Assembly: GCF_002148795.1 (NCBI RefSeq)
Contig: NZ_MPOB01000003.1
Span: 124,001-188,000, forward strand
Direction: 5' to 3'
Origin: Oceanibaculum nanhaiense
GTDB taxonomy: Bacteria > Pseudomonadota > Alphaproteobacteria > Oceanibaculales > Oceanibaculaceae
Length of the DNA stretch: 64,000 nucleotides
A model generated the notes under the pieces. That model had not been told where the DNA came from. It worked only from the letters and a program-made list of their open reading frames with translations, and ran no database searches. Position numbers and translations under genes: made by a program. This document shows, one piece after another, positions 45,618 through 55,221 of the stretch (position 1 is its first letter; every line of letters starts with the position of its first letter).

Positions 45618-45879
45618 AAAGCAGAGAAAATTTGCGCGCTTATTAAAAAAAATTCGCGGAAAAATTTCGTCAATACCGTTTCTTGAATGCAATTAACTCC
45701 GCCTGTAATTATTTGTAATTATTGAATTAATTTACCAATTTTAAAAATTAACCAATAATATCATTGATTATCAAACCGCTGCGTAAACCCTTCGTTAAGA
45801 AACAGGAAAGGGTTTGTTAAGCAATTCACCCGATGCTCCGCCCTGCACAGCCCACACTTGCATATCGGAGCATGCAGCC
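45618..45879. promoter_or_regulatory. AT-rich control region before sensor/chemoreceptor operon
   Basis: About 200 bp of strongly AT-rich DNA, unlike the rest of the window, with several TTAA tetramers (none at CtrA N7 spacing) and an inverted repeat AAACCCTT/AAGGGTTT at 45785-45815. It may bind a nucleoid-type or other regulator. No gene seen. Confidence 0.5.
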
Positions 45880-46497
45880 ATGAAACCCTTCTCTCTTTCC
45901 CTTTTCGCCGCCATGCTGGCTCTGTCCGCAGTGCTGGGGATGCCGGCACAGGCATCCGATCCCGCCGCGCCGGCGCAGATCGATGATGCGCTGATCGAAC
46001 AGATGCGCGAGATCGCCAGCCATTCGACCGTGCTGATCTCGATCAAGGCGCAGAATGAGCGCCACACGTCCCTGACCCAGGCGGATATCGACGCGTTGGA
46101 CAAGCAGTGGGTCGCGGAACGCAAATCGGATAATCAGCCACTGATCGCCAAGGTCCTGGGCTCCCCGCTTTCTGGCTACCTGATCCGTCAGATGGCCCAG
46201 TCCCGTGGCCTGTTCGTCGAGATGTTCGTGATGGACAACAAGGGTCTGAATGTCGGCCAGAGCAGCATCACCGGCGATTATTGGCAGGGTGACGAGGCGA
46301 AGTACCAGAAGACCTTCCTGGTCGGCCCCGATGCGGTATTCCCCGACAAGGTTTCAGTCGAGAAAGATACCGGCCATCGCCTGCAGCAGGTGAATTTCAC
46401 GATCAAGGATCCGGTCGATGGCAAGCCTGTCGGTGCGATCACCGTCGAAGTCGATCTCGACATGCTGGCAATGCGACGCCAGCAGGCCGTCCGCTGA
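45880..46497 (+). CDS. Secreted PDC/Cache-like sensor protein
   Basis: A 205-residue periplasmic protein. The signal peptide (LFAAMLALSAVLGMPAQA, cut near residue 24) is followed by a helix and a PDC/Cache-like domain: LFVEMFVMDNKGLNVGQSS, TGDYWQGDEAKYQKTF, VNFTIKDPVDGKPVGAITVE. This fold normally forms the ligand-binding part of chemoreceptors and kinases; here it stands alone without a membrane anchor. The next gene, 27 bp on, is a chemoreceptor with a different sensor domain. Probably a soluble ligand-binding partner; inference. Confidence 0.7.
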   Translation: MKPFSLSLFAAMLALSAVLGMPAQASDPAAPAQIDDALIEQMREIASHSTVLISIKAQNERHTSLTQADIDALDKQWVAERKSDNQPLIAKVLGSPLSGYLIRQMAQSRGLFVEMFVMDNKGLNVGQSSITGDYWQGDEAKYQKTFLVGPDAVFPDKVSVEKDTGHRLQQVNFTIKDPVDGKPVGAITVEVDLDMLAMRRQQAVR

Positions 46498-46524
46498 ACC
46501 CGACAAGCTTAAGGAATCCCTCCC

Positions 46525-48210
46525 ATGCTCAATAATCTTCGTATTTCCACGAAGCTGCCTCTCGCCTTCGCGGTCATCGTCGCCATCATGTTCGCGGTCA
46601 GCGCCGTGGCCTTCTGGAAGGTGTCGGTCGTGCAGACCGCCATCGAGGACACCGAACACGCCGACACCATTCTCGGCAATATCACCAGCATGACCGCTGC
46701 CATCGTCGATCAGCAGAGTGGCATCCGCGGCTATCTGATCAGCGGCGATCCGGCCTATCTGGCGCCCTATGAGAGCGGAAGCAAGCGCTACGAAGAGGCG
46801 ATCAAAAGCCTGAAAGCAGACCTCGCGGCCGATAGCGACCCCAAGCAGCGCGAACGTCTCGCTCAGATCGAGATGCTGCACAAGGAATGGATCGACACCG
46901 TGGCGACGCGCCAGATCGCGGCCATGCGCGCTGTCGATACCATTGAGGAGGCCCGCACGCTGGAAGCCGTTGGCGCCGGCAGGCGCTTTATCGACGGTAT
47001 CCGTTCCCTTGAGACAGAGATGGCCGATACCGAGCAGGCGCAGGTCGCGCATGCCATCGAGGTGCAGGTCGCGGCGATCTCAACCACCTACATGGTGATC
47101 GTCGTCGGCGGCATCGCCGCGCTGGCAGTCGCCATCCTTCTCGCCGTTCTGCTGTCGCGCGGCATCGTCACGCCAATCGGCCGGATGACGGGCGCCATGA
47201 CCCAGCTTGCCGGCGGTGACAAGAGCGTCGAGATTCCGGCGATCGGCCGCAAGGACGAGGTCGGCGAAATGGCCGAAGCAGTCCAGGTCTTCAAGGACAA
47301 TCTCATCCGCAACGAGGAGATGGCTGCGGAAGCCGCCCGCCAGCAGGAGGAGCGCAACGCCCGCGCCGCCCGCATCGAGCAGCTGACCAATAACTTCCGA
47401 AGCAATGTGGAAACGCTGCTGGAAAACGTGTCGCACTCGGCAGAAACCATGCAGGCAACCGCCCGCTCGATGAGCAGCACCGCGGTCGAGACGACCGAAC
47501 GTGCCACCTCCGTCGCGGCAGCCGCCGAACAGGCCTCGCAGAATGTGAACGCGGTTTCCGCCGCTGCCGAGGAGCTGGCCAACTCCATCGCCGAAATCAG
47601 CCGTCAGGTGTCGCAGTCCACCGTCCTGGCGACCGAGGCCGCACGGGACGCCGAGCAGACCAACGGCGTGGTGCAGGAACTGGCGGACGCTGCCAGCCGC
47701 ATCGGCGAGGTGATCAGCATGATCAACGACATCGCCGAGCAGACCAACCTGCTGGCGCTGAACGCCACCATTGAGGCGGCCCGCGCTGGCGAGGCGGGCA
47801 AGGGCTTCGCGGTCGTTGCTTCCGAGGTCAAGAACCTGGCCAGCCAGACTGCCAAGGCGACCGAGGATATCGGCAACCAGATCGGCTCGATCCAGACCAC
47901 GACAAACTCGGCCGTCGAGGCGATCCGCCGGATCAGCGAGCGCATCAACGAGATGAACGGCATTACCACGATGGTCGCCGCGGCCGTCGAGGAGCAGCAG
48001 GCCGCCACCTCCGAGATCGCCCGTAATGTCGAGCAGGCCGCCGCCGGCGCCAATGAGGTGTCGAGCAACATCGGCAGCGTCAGTTCGGCCGCCCAGGTCA
48101 CCGGCGCCTCCGCTGGCGAAGTGCTGGACTCCTCGGTCGAGCTTGGCCACAAGGCGACCAGCCTGCAGCAGGAGGTGAGCGGCTTCCTGACGAATGTGCG
48201 GTCCGCCTGA
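46525..48210 (+). CDS. Methyl-accepting chemotaxis protein with CHASE3 domain
   Basis: A 561-residue chemoreceptor. TM1 is about 10-30, the periplasmic four-helix CHASE3 domain about 35-185 (motif [20 protein letters not shown]), TM2 about 190-212, then HAMP ([18 protein letters not shown]) and a signalling domain about 290-555 with the hairpin tip [20 protein letters not shown] and [19 protein letters not shown]. No C-terminal CheR-binding pentapeptide. Downstream partner of the secreted sensor protein gene, followed by a strong terminator. Confidence 0.95.
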   Translation: MLNNLRISTKLPLAFAVIVAIMFAVSAVAFWKVSVVQTAIEDTEHADTILGNITSMTAAIVDQQSGIRGYLISGDPAYLAPYESGSKRYEEAIKSLKADLAADSDPKQRERLAQIEMLHKEWIDTVATRQIAAMRAVDTIEEARTLEAVGAGRRFIDGIRSLETEMADTEQAQVAHAIEVQVAAISTTYMVIVVGGIAALAVAILLAVLLSRGIVTPIGRMTGAMTQLAGGDKSVEIPAIGRKDEVGEMAEAVQVFKDNLIRNEEMAAEAARQQEERNARAARIEQLTNNFRSNVETLLENVSHSAETMQATARSMSSTAVETTERATSVAAAAEQASQNVNAVSAAAEELANSIAEISRQVSQSTVLATEAARDAEQTNGVVQELADAASRIGEVISMINDIAEQTNLLALNATIEAARAGEAGKGFAVVASEVKNLASQTAKATEDIGNQIGSIQTTTNSAVEAIRRISERINEMNGITTMVAAAVEEQQAATSEIARNVEQAAAGANEVSSNIGSVSSAAQVTGASAGEVLDSSVELGHKATSLQQEVSGFLTNVRSA

Positions 48211-48260
48211 CCGGTAACGCCCGGCGGATCCAACACCGGCAAAACACGGCAAACTTCCTA

Positions 48261-48290
48261 ACGGCCCGGCGCGAAAACGCGCCGGGCCGT
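48261..48290 (+). terminator. Terminator of chemoreceptor operon
   Basis: A perfect 13-bp stem ACGGCCCGGCGCG/CGCGCCGGGCCGT with AAAA loop, followed by TCCTTTATT. Confidence 0.9.
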
Positions 48291-48335
48291 TCCTTTATTC
48301 TACGCACGTGACAGGAATGCCGTTACCTTTTGGTG

Positions 48336-48887
48336 ATGCCCAGCAAAACCTCCTCGCCGGAAATCCCGGTCATCCGACCGACCATCCGCCGTCTTCTGGA
48401 CCTGTGGCGAAGCAACCGAAGACGACGGAACGGGCTGTTGCCGGAGCGCCAGGATTTCGATCCGCTGGAGCTGGGGGCGAAACTGCTGCCCTATATCAGC
48501 ATCGTCGAGCTGGATGAGGGCCGCCTGCGCTTCCGGCTGTGCGGCACCGGCCTTGCCAAGGCTGCCGGCCTCGACCTGACCGGCGCCTATGTGGATGAAC
48601 TGAATCCCAACAAGGACTATGCGCGCTACATCACCGGCCTGTACGAACAGGCCATGAGCCACCGTCTGCCGGTGCTGTCCGAATCGGTGTTCATTGGTGC
48701 CCGGGAGATTGCCAAGGGCCACACCCAGCGGCTGGTCTGCCCCCTCGCCTATGATGGCGAGAGGGTGGATCATTTCATCGGGATGCAGGTCTTCGAGACG
48801 AGCAAGGATTCGATCGGCGACCTGACGATGACCTACGCCGCCGGCTTTTTGCCGGGCGAGACCAGGGTGATTGAGGACGAGGCCTGA
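48336..48887 (+). CDS. PAS-domain protein
   Basis: A 183-residue protein with a single PAS-like domain of the type found as stand-alone proteins in alphaproteobacteria: LLDLWRSN at the N-terminus, LLPYISIVELDEGRLRFRLC, GTGLAKAAG, and the closing strands RLVCPLAYDGERVDHFIGMQ. No output domain. The last 55 bp overlap the convergent aminotransferase gene. Role unknown. The ATG at 48336 is chosen; ribosome site is weak. Confidence 0.72.
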   Translation: MPSKTSSPEIPVIRPTIRRLLDLWRSNRRRRNGLLPERQDFDPLELGAKLLPYISIVELDEGRLRFRLCGTGLAKAAGLDLTGAYVDELNPNKDYARYITGLYEQAMSHRLPVLSESVFIGAREIAKGHTQRLVCPLAYDGERVDHFIGMQVFETSKDSIGDLTMTYAAGFLPGETRVIEDEA

Positions 48888-50083
48888 TCCTGCCGCCGCC
48901 GCGCATGGGCGATGCTCTGGATCGCGGCATCGACGCCGCCCTTGCCGTAGGGAATGTCGAGATAAGTCAGCGAGGCTTCGACCGCCGCCAGCGCACCCAG
49001 CAGCATCGGCTCGTTCATGTCGCCCATATGGCCGATGCGGAAGGCCTTGCCCTGCAGCTTGCCGAGGCCGCCGCCGAGACCGGTCTGGAACACTTCGCGG
49101 GCAACCTCGCGGATCGCCGCCCCGTCATAGCCGTCAGCGACCAGAATGGTGGTGACGCCGTTGGAACGCTCGGCCGGGTTGATGGCATTGAAGGACAGCG
49201 CGTTGCCCCGGCTCCACACATCGATGGCGGCGCGCGTCGCGTCGGCCAGCATCTGGTGGCGACGGAAGGCATTCTCCAGCCCCTCCTCCAGCAGCATGTC
49301 GAGCGCGGCGCGCATGCCGAACATGTGGTGCTCCGGCGCGGTGCCGCAGAATTTGCGATAGCTCTCCGGCTCCATCCGGGCGCCCCAGTCCCAGTAGCGG
49401 CGCGGCGATGTTGCCTTGCGGTGCGCCTCGATGGCGCGCGGACTGGCGGCGACGATGCCCAGGCCCGGCGGCATCATCAGCCCCTTCTGCGAGGCGGCGA
49501 CGGCAACGTCCACGCCCCAGTCATCCATGCGGAAATCGACCGTGCCCAGCGAGGCGATGGTATCGACCATCAGCAGCGCCGGATGGCCGACCTTGTCGAT
49601 GGCCTCGCGCACCGCCTTCACATCGGCGGTGATGCCGACCGCGGTGTCCGTATGCACCAGCAGCACAGCCTTGATCTTCTGGTCCTTGTCGGCGGCAAGG
49701 CGCGCGGCGATCTGCGCCGGGTCAATGGCCGTGCGCCAGTCGTTCGGCACTTCCTCGATCTCGGCGCCATAGGCCGCCGCGACATCGCGCCAGCCGGCGG
49801 AGAAATTGCCGGTTTCCGGCACCAGCAGCTTGTCGCCGGGGCTCAGTATATTGACCAGGGCGGCTTCCCAGGCGCCATGGCCATTGGTGATGTACATGAA
49901 GATGCGGCCATCCCGGGTGCGGAAGACCGTCTTCATATCCTCGAAGCAGGACGCGACGGTATCGAGCAGGATAGGATCGTTCAGATCCACCGCCGGGGTG
50001 TGCATCGCACTCAGCACGCGGTCCGGTACATTCGTCGGCCCCGGCGTGTTCAGGAAGCCCTTGCCCCGTTTCACCTGTTTCAT
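48833..50083 (-). CDS. Serine-glyoxylate aminotransferase family protein
   Basis: A 416-residue PLP enzyme of the alanine/serine-glyoxylate aminotransferase class V family. NTPGPTNVPDRVLSAM at the N-terminus binds glyoxylate, Lys200 in AVAASQKGLMMPPG forms the Schiff base, and the C-terminal domain has FRIGHMGDMNEPMLLGALAA. Likely converts serine and glyoxylate to hydroxypyruvate and glycine. ATG at 50083 is chosen as the family start. The 3' end overlaps the PAS gene on the other strand by 55 bp. Confidence 0.88.
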   Translation of the reverse strand: MKQVKRGKGFLNTPGPTNVPDRVLSAMHTPAVDLNDPILLDTVASCFEDMKTVFRTRDGRIFMYITNGHGAWEAALVNILSPGDKLLVPETGNFSAGWRDVAAAYGAEIEEVPNDWRTAIDPAQIAARLAADKDQKIKAVLLVHTDTAVGITADVKAVREAIDKVGHPALLMVDTIASLGTVDFRMDDWGVDVAVAASQKGLMMPPGLGIVAASPRAIEAHRKATSPRRYWDWGARMEPESYRKFCGTAPEHHMFGMRAALDMLLEEGLENAFRRHQMLADATRAAIDVWSRGNALSFNAINPAERSNGVTTILVADGYDGAAIREVAREVFQTGLGGGLGKLQGKAFRIGHMGDMNEPMLLGALAAVEASLTYLDIPYGKGGVDAAIQSIAHARRRQDQASSSITLVSPGKKPAA

Positions 50084-50230
50084 CGCTTCTCGTCTCGGCT
50101 GCTGGTCATGGATCGAACCACCGCGAATCAGGCATCCACGGTGCGGTTCACGAGTGGGCATTTTTCAGGCCGCACTGGTCAAGCCTTTTCTTGTATCGGC
50201 GACATTCGCGGAGATAAAGAGTTCGCCCCC

Positions 50231-51685
50231 TTACGCCGCATAGGAAGGCGGCGGCACGAACCCGCCATAGCCCTTCTCGATCAGCCCGGCGAAGTGGATG
50301 GTGCTGCGGTCGCCATATTGCGGACCGACAATCTGCACGCCGACCGGCAGCCCCTCCGGCGTCAGGCCGACGGGCGCCATGGTCGAGGGCAGGTAGAAGG
50401 CCCCCGTATAGCCGGCCCAGAACAGCTGGTCGGTCGAGGGCTGGTCCTTGCCGTTCACCGGGATCATGCGCTCCCAGCGCTCGCCCTTCTGGTTCTGCCT
50501 GAAGGCTGCCGTGGTTGCGGTCGGGCACAGCAGCAGATCGTACTGGGTGAAGAATTCGGCCCATTTCAGGCGGATCTGGTGGCGCCGCTCGTTACAGGCC
50601 AGCCAGTCCTTGTGCGGCATGGTGACGGCCCGCAGCATGCGCGCGGCATAGCTCTCGTCCTTCGGGTCGAGCTTTTCCGCCAGCGCCAGGTTGGCCTTGT
50701 ACTGCTCCGCCGTCTGCCGGCCGGAGGTGGCGCCGCGCAGCAGCGCCACATAGATCGCCATCGCCTCGCCGGTGTCGATGTCCGGGCGGGCGCGCTCGTC
50801 CACCGTCGTCCCCTCCTTGCGCAGGAAATCCGCCAGCGCCAGCAGCCGGTCCTGCACGCTCTTGTCCACCTCGGCATTCGGGTCGTCCAGCATCAGGGCG
50901 ACCTTGTACTCCTTCAGGCTCTTCTTCTTCGGCGCCGGCAGGACGAGTTTCATCCCCGCCGCCTCAATATCGTCCGGCCCGGCCATGGCATCGAGGCCGA
51001 TGGCGAGGTCGGCGGCGCTGCGCGCCATCGGGCCGATCACCGAAATGTCGGAGGCCGACACCCGACCCGGCAGCGCCTGGCCGCGCGGCGGGCAGATGCC
51101 ATAGGTCGGCTTATGGCCATAGACGCCGCAATAATGCGCCGGGTTGCGGATCGAGGCGCCGATGTCGCTGCCCGCCTCGATGCCGCAGAAGCCGGCCGCC
51201 AGCGACGCCGCCGAGCCGCCGGAGGAGCCGCCGGGCGTGCGCGTCAGATCCCAGGGGTTGTTGGTGGTACCATAGACCTCGTTATAGCTCTGCCAGTCCG
51301 ACAGCAGCAGCGGCACGTTCGACTTGCCATACAGCGTCACGCCGGCCTGCTTCAGGCGCGCGACCGACAGCGCATCCTGCTTGGGAAAATTGTCCTTCAG
51401 TTCCGGCAGGCCCCAGGTGGTGGGCATGCCGACCACGTCGAAGGATTCCTTGATGGTCATCGGCACGCCGTGCAGCGGCCCCCAGACGGCACCCCTGGCC
51501 AGCGCCTTGTCGGCTTCCTTCGCGCGCTTGCGGGCGCCATCGACATCCTTCACGACCACGGCATTGATGTCGCGATCATGCTTTTCGACCCGCGCCAGGC
51601 AGTGATCCAGCAGTTCGAGAGCGCTGATCTTCTTGTTCCTGATGGCCGCCGCCTGCTTCTTCGCCGGCCAGAATGCGATGTCCAT
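50231..51685 (-). CDS. Amidase-signature family hydrolase
   Basis: A 484-residue amidase. The catalytic triad is visible: Lys79 in GVPMTIKESFD, the cis-Ser in TPGGSSGGSAAS (about residue 154), and nucleophile Ser178 in GSDIGASIRNPA. Related enzymes hydrolyse diverse amides; the GatA partners are absent here, so it is a stand-alone amidase of unknown substrate. An aminotransferase gene follows 147 bp downstream on the same strand. Confidence 0.9.
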   Translation of the reverse strand: MDIAFWPAKKQAAAIRNKKISALELLDHCLARVEKHDRDINAVVVKDVDGARKRAKEADKALARGAVWGPLHGVPMTIKESFDVVGMPTTWGLPELKDNFPKQDALSVARLKQAGVTLYGKSNVPLLLSDWQSYNEVYGTTNNPWDLTRTPGGSSGGSAASLAAGFCGIEAGSDIGASIRNPAHYCGVYGHKPTYGICPPRGQALPGRVSASDISVIGPMARSAADLAIGLDAMAGPDDIEAAGMKLVLPAPKKKSLKEYKVALMLDDPNAEVDKSVQDRLLALADFLRKEGTTVDERARPDIDTGEAMAIYVALLRGATSGRQTAEQYKANLALAEKLDPKDESYAARMLRAVTMPHKDWLACNERRHQIRLKWAEFFTQYDLLLCPTATTAAFRQNQKGERWERMIPVNGKDQPSTDQLFWAGYTGAFYLPSTMAPVGLTPEGLPVGVQIVGPQYGDRSTIHFAGLIEKGYGGFVPPPSYAA

Positions 51686-51992
51686 GATACTGAGGCTCCC
51701 TGCTTGGCTTTATTTTCGCGGATGGTAAGAAATGTTAGCGATGCTGACAGGAAGCGCCAAGCCGAACCGCCGCATGGCCGGTCTGCAAACACCAAGGCAA
51801 ACCGCCGGAACCGAAAATCGACAGGGGACACGACCGACTTTTCTGGACAGCACGCGGGATATTCGCTTTATTTCGCCAGCCTCGCGCCAATAAGGACGGC
51901 ACAAAGCGGATCAACCGCGCCGCGCATCGAGACAGCCTCACACAGTCCCATCCGGACAGGGCATACGTCGCAGGGAGACGCAAGGGATACCG
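51686..51992. other. amidase/mrp divergent intergenic region
   Basis: A 307-bp region between divergent genes, so it must hold both promoters. No convincing conserved element or gene was recognised. AAGGGA precedes the mrpA start by 6 nt. Confidence 0.5.
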
Positions 51993-54857
51993 ATGAGCCT
52001 CCTTCTGATCGTTTTGCTGCCGTTTATCGGCGCCATTTTCGCTGCGCTGTCGATACGGGCAGGACGCAATGCCTGCAGCATCGCCGCACTCGCCACCACA
52101 CTGACCAGCCTCACCTTGCTGCTGACGCACGCGCCCGCCGTGTTCCGCGGCGAGGTGGTGACAGCGCGCTACGAATGGCTGCCGGCGCTGGGCCTCAATG
52201 TGAATTTCTTCATCGACGGGCTGGGGCTGTTCTTCGCCGGACTGATCCTCGGCATCGGCGCGCTGATCATCATCTATGCCCGCGCCTACCTGTCGAAGGA
52301 CGATCCGATGGGCCGCTTCATGGCCTATCTGCTGCTGTTCCAGGGCGCCATGGTCGGCATCGTGCTGTCCGACAACATCCTGCTGCTGCTGGTGTTCTGG
52401 GAGCTGACCAGCCTGTCCTCCTTCCTGCTGATCGGCTACTGGAACCATCTGCCGGAAGGCCGACAGGGTGCCCGCATGGCGCTGGCTGTTACCGGCGCCG
52501 GCGGGCTGTCGCTGATCGCCGGCATGCTGCTCCTGGGCAATATCGCCGGCTCCTACGATCTGACCGTGATCCTGGAAAGCGGCGAGGCGATCCGCCAGTC
52601 GCCGATGTATCTCCCGGCGCTGTTGCTGATCCTCGGCGGCTGCTTCACCAAATCGGCGCAGTTCCCGTTCCATTTCTGGCTGCCGCACGCGATGGCGGCG
52701 CCCACGCCGGTCAGCGCCTATCTGCACAGCGCCACCATGGTGAAGGCCGGTATCTTCCTGATGGCCCGGCTGTGGCCGGCGCTGGCCGGTACCGAGGAAT
52801 GGTTCTATCTGGTGACGACCGCCGGCCTGACGACCATGGTGATCGCCGCCTGGATCGCGCTGTTCAAGGATGATCTGAAAGGGCTTCTGGCCTTCTCCAC
52901 GGTCAGCCATCTCGGGCTGATCACCATGCTGCTGGGCTTCGGTACGCCGATGGCCGCCGTGGTCGCGGTGTTCCATATCCTAAACCATGCGACCTTCAAG
53001 GCCGCCCTGTTCATGACCGCCGGCATTGTCGATCACGAGGCCGGCACGCGCGACATCAAGCGTCTGGGCGGACTGCTGTTCCTGATGCCGATCACCGGCA
53101 CCATCGCCATGGTGACCGCCGCCTCGATGGCCGGCCTCCCCTTGCTGAACGGCTTCCTGTCCAAGGAAATGATGCTGGAGGAAGCCTCGCACACCCTCTG
53201 GCTCGGCCAGAACTGGGTCGTGCCGGTGCTGGCGACGTTGGGCGCGCTGTTCTCCGTTGCCTATTCCTTCCGCTACATCTTCCATGTCTTTCTCGGCAAG
53301 GAGCGGCACGACTACCCGCATCACCCGCATGATCCGCCCTTCCTGATGTGGGCGCCGCCCGCCCTGCTGGCGGTTCTGGTGGTGCTGATCGGCATCCTGC
53401 CGGCACTCGTCGCCGGGCCGCTGGTCGCCACCGTGTCCGCCGCCGTGATCGGCGGTCCGCTGCCCGAGTACAGCCTGGCGCTGTGGCACGGCTTCACTCC
53501 GGCGCTGCTGATGAGCGTGATCGCGGTCGCCGGCGGCGCGCTGCTGCTGTGGCGCCACAGGCAGGTCAAGGCAATCCGCGAATCGGTGCCGCGCCCCGAG
53601 GCGAAGACGATCTTCGAGACCGCGATCGGCGTGCTGGTGACGCTGGCCGGCCAGGTCACCAACAGGCTGCAGAACGGCTCGCTGCAAGGCTATCTCGCCT
53701 GGCTGGTGGGGGCGGCGCTGGTCGTTGGCTATGCCGGCTATTTCGGCACCACGAGCGCGCCGGGCGGCCGGCCGTCCCTGCCCGCCCCGCCGCTTGCCAT
53801 CGTCGCCTGGGTGCTGCTGATCGCCGCCAGCATCGGCGTTGTGGCGATGCACCGCCAGCGGCTGTACACCCTGCTGCTGGTCAGCGTGGTCGGCCTCATC
53901 GTGTCGCTGGGCTTCCTGTATTTCTCGGCCCCCGATCTTGCGCTGACGCAGATCTCCGTCGAGGTCGCGACCGTCATTCTGATGCTGCTGGCGCTGAACT
54001 TCCTGCCGAAAGCCACCCCGGCCGAAAGCAGCATGCCGCGCAAGGCCCGTGACGGCGTGCTGGCCGGCCTGGCCGGGCTTGGCGTCGGCGGCGCGGTCTG
54101 GGCGGTGATGACCCGCGATTTCGAGACCATCTCCGGCTATTTCCTGGAGAATTCCAAGACCGGCGGCGGCGGCACCAATGTGGTGAATGTCATCCTGGTC
54201 GATTTCCGCGGCTTCGACACGTTCGGCGAGATCACCGTGCTGGGCATCGCGGCGCTGGTCATCTTCGCGCTGCTGGACAGCGCGATGCATGGCGAGTGCC
54301 GGCGCAAGCTGATGAGCTGGCAGTTCGAGACCGCGCGCGCCGCCGACCGGCACCCGCTGATGATGGTGGTGGTCGCGCGCGTCATGCTGCCGCTGGCGCT
54401 GATGGTCGGCGTCTATATCTTCCTGCGCGGCCATAACGAGCCGGGCGGCGGCTTCATCGCCGGCCTCGTTGTCGCCATCGCGCTGATCATGCAGTACATG
54501 GCCAGCGGCCTGGGCTGGGCGACGCAGCGCATCCGCATCGACTATCACGCGACCATCGGCCTAGGCGTGCTGATCGCGGCCCTGACCGGCGTCGGCGCCT
54601 GGCTGGCCGACCGGCCCTTCCTGACCAGCGACTTTGGCTATTTCACCCTGCCGCTGGTCGGCACCTTCGAGCTGGCAACCGCCATGCTGTTCGACACTGG
54701 CGTGTTCCTGACCGTGGTCGGCGCGGTGATGCTCGCCCTGGCCAACCTGTCGCGCATCGGCATGAAGGCGGAACATCTGACTGTCTCCAGGGAACCGATG
54801 GACCTCGACCCGTCACGCGAAACCACGGCCGCGAAACCGGCCGGACAGGAGGGCTGA
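51993..54857 (+). CDS. mrpA: Mrp cation/H+ antiporter subunit A with fused B domain
   Basis: A 954-residue polytopic protein. The N-terminal NuoL-like part contains conserved Glu137 in LVFWELTSLSSF and Lys220 in FTKSAQFPFHFWLP; the C-terminal part from about residue 760 is MrpB-like (RVMLPLALMVGVYIFLRGHN, EPGGGFIAGLVVAIALI). The A-B fusion defines the six-gene group 2 Mrp type (Pha of rhizobia). First gene of mrpAB-C-D-E-F-G. Exports Na+ or K+ in exchange for protons at the inner membrane. Confidence 0.95.
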   Translation: MSLLLIVLLPFIGAIFAALSIRAGRNACSIAALATTLTSLTLLLTHAPAVFRGEVVTARYEWLPALGLNVNFFIDGLGLFFAGLILGIGALIIIYARAYLSKDDPMGRFMAYLLLFQGAMVGIVLSDNILLLLVFWELTSLSSFLLIGYWNHLPEGRQGARMALAVTGAGGLSLIAGMLLLGNIAGSYDLTVILESGEAIRQSPMYLPALLLILGGCFTKSAQFPFHFWLPHAMAAPTPVSAYLHSATMVKAGIFLMARLWPALAGTEEWFYLVTTAGLTTMVIAAWIALFKDDLKGLLAFSTVSHLGLITMLLGFGTPMAAVVAVFHILNHATFKAALFMTAGIVDHEAGTRDIKRLGGLLFLMPITGTIAMVTAASMAGLPLLNGFLSKEMMLEEASHTLWLGQNWVVPVLATLGALFSVAYSFRYIFHVFLGKERHDYPHHPHDPPFLMWAPPALLAVLVVLIGILPALVAGPLVATVSAAVIGGPLPEYSLALWHGFTPALLMSVIAVAGGALLLWRHRQVKAIRESVPRPEAKTIFETAIGVLVTLAGQVTNRLQNGSLQGYLAWLVGAALVVGYAGYFGTTSAPGGRPSLPAPPLAIVAWVLLIAASIGVVAMHRQRLYTLLLVSVVGLIVSLGFLYFSAPDLALTQISVEVATVILMLLALNFLPKATPAESSMPRKARDGVLAGLAGLGVGGAVWAVMTRDFETISGYFLENSKTGGGGTNVVNVILVDFRGFDTFGEITVLGIAALVIFALLDSAMHGECRRKLMSWQFETARAADRHPLMMVVVARVMLPLALMVGVYIFLRGHNEPGGGFIAGLVVAIALIMQYMASGLGWATQRIRIDYHATIGLGVLIAALTGVGAWLADRPFLTSDFGYFTLPLVGTFELATAMLFDTGVFLTVVGAVMLALANLSRIGMKAEHLTVSREPMDLDPSRETTAAKPAGQEG

Positions 54858-54858
54858 G

Positions 54859-55221
54859 ATGGAATTCCTGGTTGCATCCGGCATTGGCGTGATGACGGCG
54901 GCGGGCGTCTATCTGCTGCTGCGCGCGCGCACCTTCCCGGTCATCGTCGGCCTGACTTTCCTGTCCTACGCGGTGAATGCCTTCATCTTCGCCATGGGAC
55001 GGCTGGAAACCGAGAAGCCGCCGATCCTGGCACTGAAACTGGCGAGCTATACCGACCCGCTGCCGCAGGCGCTGGTACTGACCGCCATCGTCATCGCCTT
55101 CGGCATGACAGCGATGGCGGTGGTGCTGGTGCTGCGCGCCTATCTCGAGGTCGATAGCGACCATGTGGATGGCGACCATGTCGATGGCAATAGGGCCAAC
55201 CGGAAGGGGACCGGGCAATGA
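54859..55221 (+). CDS. mrpC: Mrp antiporter subunit C
   Basis: A 120-residue three-helix membrane protein related to NuoK (GVMTAAGVYLLLRARTFPVI, YTDPLPQALVLTAIVIAFGM). One base separates it from mrpA, and it overlaps mrpD by 4 bp. The tail contains an imperfect repeat VDSDHVDGDHVDGNRAN after the last helix. Confidence 0.93.
   Translation: MEFLVASGIGVMTAAGVYLLLRARTFPVIVGLTFLSYAVNAFIFAMGRLETEKPPILALKLASYTDPLPQALVLTAIVIAFGMTAMAVVLVLRAYLEVDSDHVDGDHVDGNRANRKGTGQ

Noticed and set aside
45620-45830. CtrA boxes in the AT-rich block before the sensor/chemoreceptor operon
   Set aside because: Several TTAA tetramers exist, but spacings are 3 or 10 rather than 7, as expected by chance in AT-rich DNA.
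48905-52873. 1,322-codon plus-strand open frame opposite the aminotransferase and amidase genes
   Set aside because: It is a GC-rich shadow of well-supported minus-strand genes and has no recognisable domains. The same holds for the long antisense frames at 2946-5360, 5366-8068, 17259-18593, 18699-19991 and 34544-36202.
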